A DNA stretch of 7,066 nt from Gallionellaceae bacterium (lineage in GTDB: Bacteria > Pseudomonadota > Gammaproteobacteria > Burkholderiales > Gallionellaceae): NCBI GenBank assembly GCA_021731185.1, contig JAKFXW010000120.1, positions 1-7,066 of the forward strand. Direction: 5' to 3'. Every line of letters begins with the position of its first letter. The first letter of the stretch is position 1. This document shows positions 6,784-7,066 of the stretch, one piece after another. Position numbers and translations under genes: made by a program. Under the pieces are notes generated by a model that was given only the letters and a program-made list of their open reading frames with translations, searched no databases and had not been told where the DNA came from.

Positions 6784-7066
6784 ATTTGAGTGTCGCGCCC
6801 TGCAAGGATTGCCAGTGTATGGTCTGCGATTCCTGGCTGCTGATTTGCACCACGGCCAGCACATCATAGCCGCCATTTGGCGCAGCAGCAGCGTTCACGA
6901 TCATGCCGCAGGATTGCTCCTCCATCTCTGCGCTGAATAATTCATCTCCGGCTTGCGGGGTGGGATTATCAGTTGTTTTAATGTGTGCTAAATACATACG
7001 CCGCTTGAGTTTGCCGAGATACTGCGTACGCGCCACAATTTCTTGTCCTGGGTAACAACCCTTTTT
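6752..7066 (-). CDS. ygfZ: Folate-binding YgfZ-like protein, C-terminal part
   Basis: The last 104 residues of a protein whose start lies beyond the right edge. The visible part begins KKGCYPGQEIVARTQYLGK, which contains the YgfZ signature K-G-C-Y-x-G-Q-E with the functionally important cysteine. It continues with LKRRMYLAHI, then the GcvT-like C-terminal barrel region (AGDELFSAEMEEQSCGMIV, then GGYDVLAVVQ). YgfZ is a tetrahydrofolate-dependent factor that supports assembly or repair of certain iron-sulfur proteins, including MiaB, and is related to the glycine-cleavage T protein. The signature tyrosine-glycine context separates it from true GcvT. The frame runs unbroken to the edge at 7066. 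The gene converges on the GNAT gene and overlaps it by 32 bases, so the two mRNAs can pair at their 3' ends. Confidence 0.9.
   Translation of the reverse strand, partial: KKGCYPGQEIVARTQYLGKLKRRMYLAHIKTTDNPTPQAGDELFSAEMEEQSCGMIVNAAAAPNGGYDVLAVVQISSQESQTIHWQSLQGATLKFMSLPYSLEK

Overview
The window is the integrase end of a sedentary (chromosomal-type) integron, joined to ordinary housekeeping sequence. The integron integrase, a folate-binding YgfZ-family protein, TadA and the AbrB/PIN and RelE-like toxin-antitoxin pairs all have a proteobacterial look. Beta- or gammaproteobacterium is my best guess, inferred from protein flavour only. Most of the window has mid-range base composition, but the first cassette gene is strikingly AT-rich.

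Layout. From 1 to 2736 lies a gene-cassette array read leftwards (minus strand): four complete cassettes and the start of a fifth. They are separated by four attC sites at 2198-2260, 1808-1865, 775-844 and 197-255. Reading away from the integrase, the cassettes encode an AT-rich membrane-anchored protein, a 98-residue soluble protein, a 325-residue protein ending in an Apea-like HEPN domain with an R-x4-H motif, a three-helix membrane protein and a truncated small membrane protein. The first cassette boundary is the GTTAGAC core at 2731-2737. Next to it is a 51-bp imperfect palindrome (2741-2791). A RelE/ParE-type toxin-antitoxin operon (2874-3331, minus strand) lies between this boundary and the divergent integrase gene intI (3401-4378, plus strand).

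Downstream of intI, all on the plus strand, come a second toxin-antitoxin pair (AbrB-type antitoxin and PIN-domain toxin), tadA (tRNA adenosine deaminase), a YkuD-type L,D-transpeptidase without a signal peptide, and a YjcF/ElaA-like GNAT acetyltransferase. The C-terminal part of a ygfZ-like gene enters on the minus strand from the right edge and overlaps the GNAT gene tail to tail.

How it fits together. IntI would excise and insert cassettes at attC sites and at the attI next to it. The two flanking toxin-antitoxin modules are well placed to stabilise the integron against loss. The HEPN cassette, and more speculatively the membrane-protein cassettes, are candidates for phage defence or stress functions. 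The most unusual points are the toxin-antitoxin operon between intI and the array, the attC-stem-like palindrome lacking one core site, a cassette gene whose start codon lies in the neighbouring attC, and two mutually exclusive hairpins around the GNAT ribosome-binding site.
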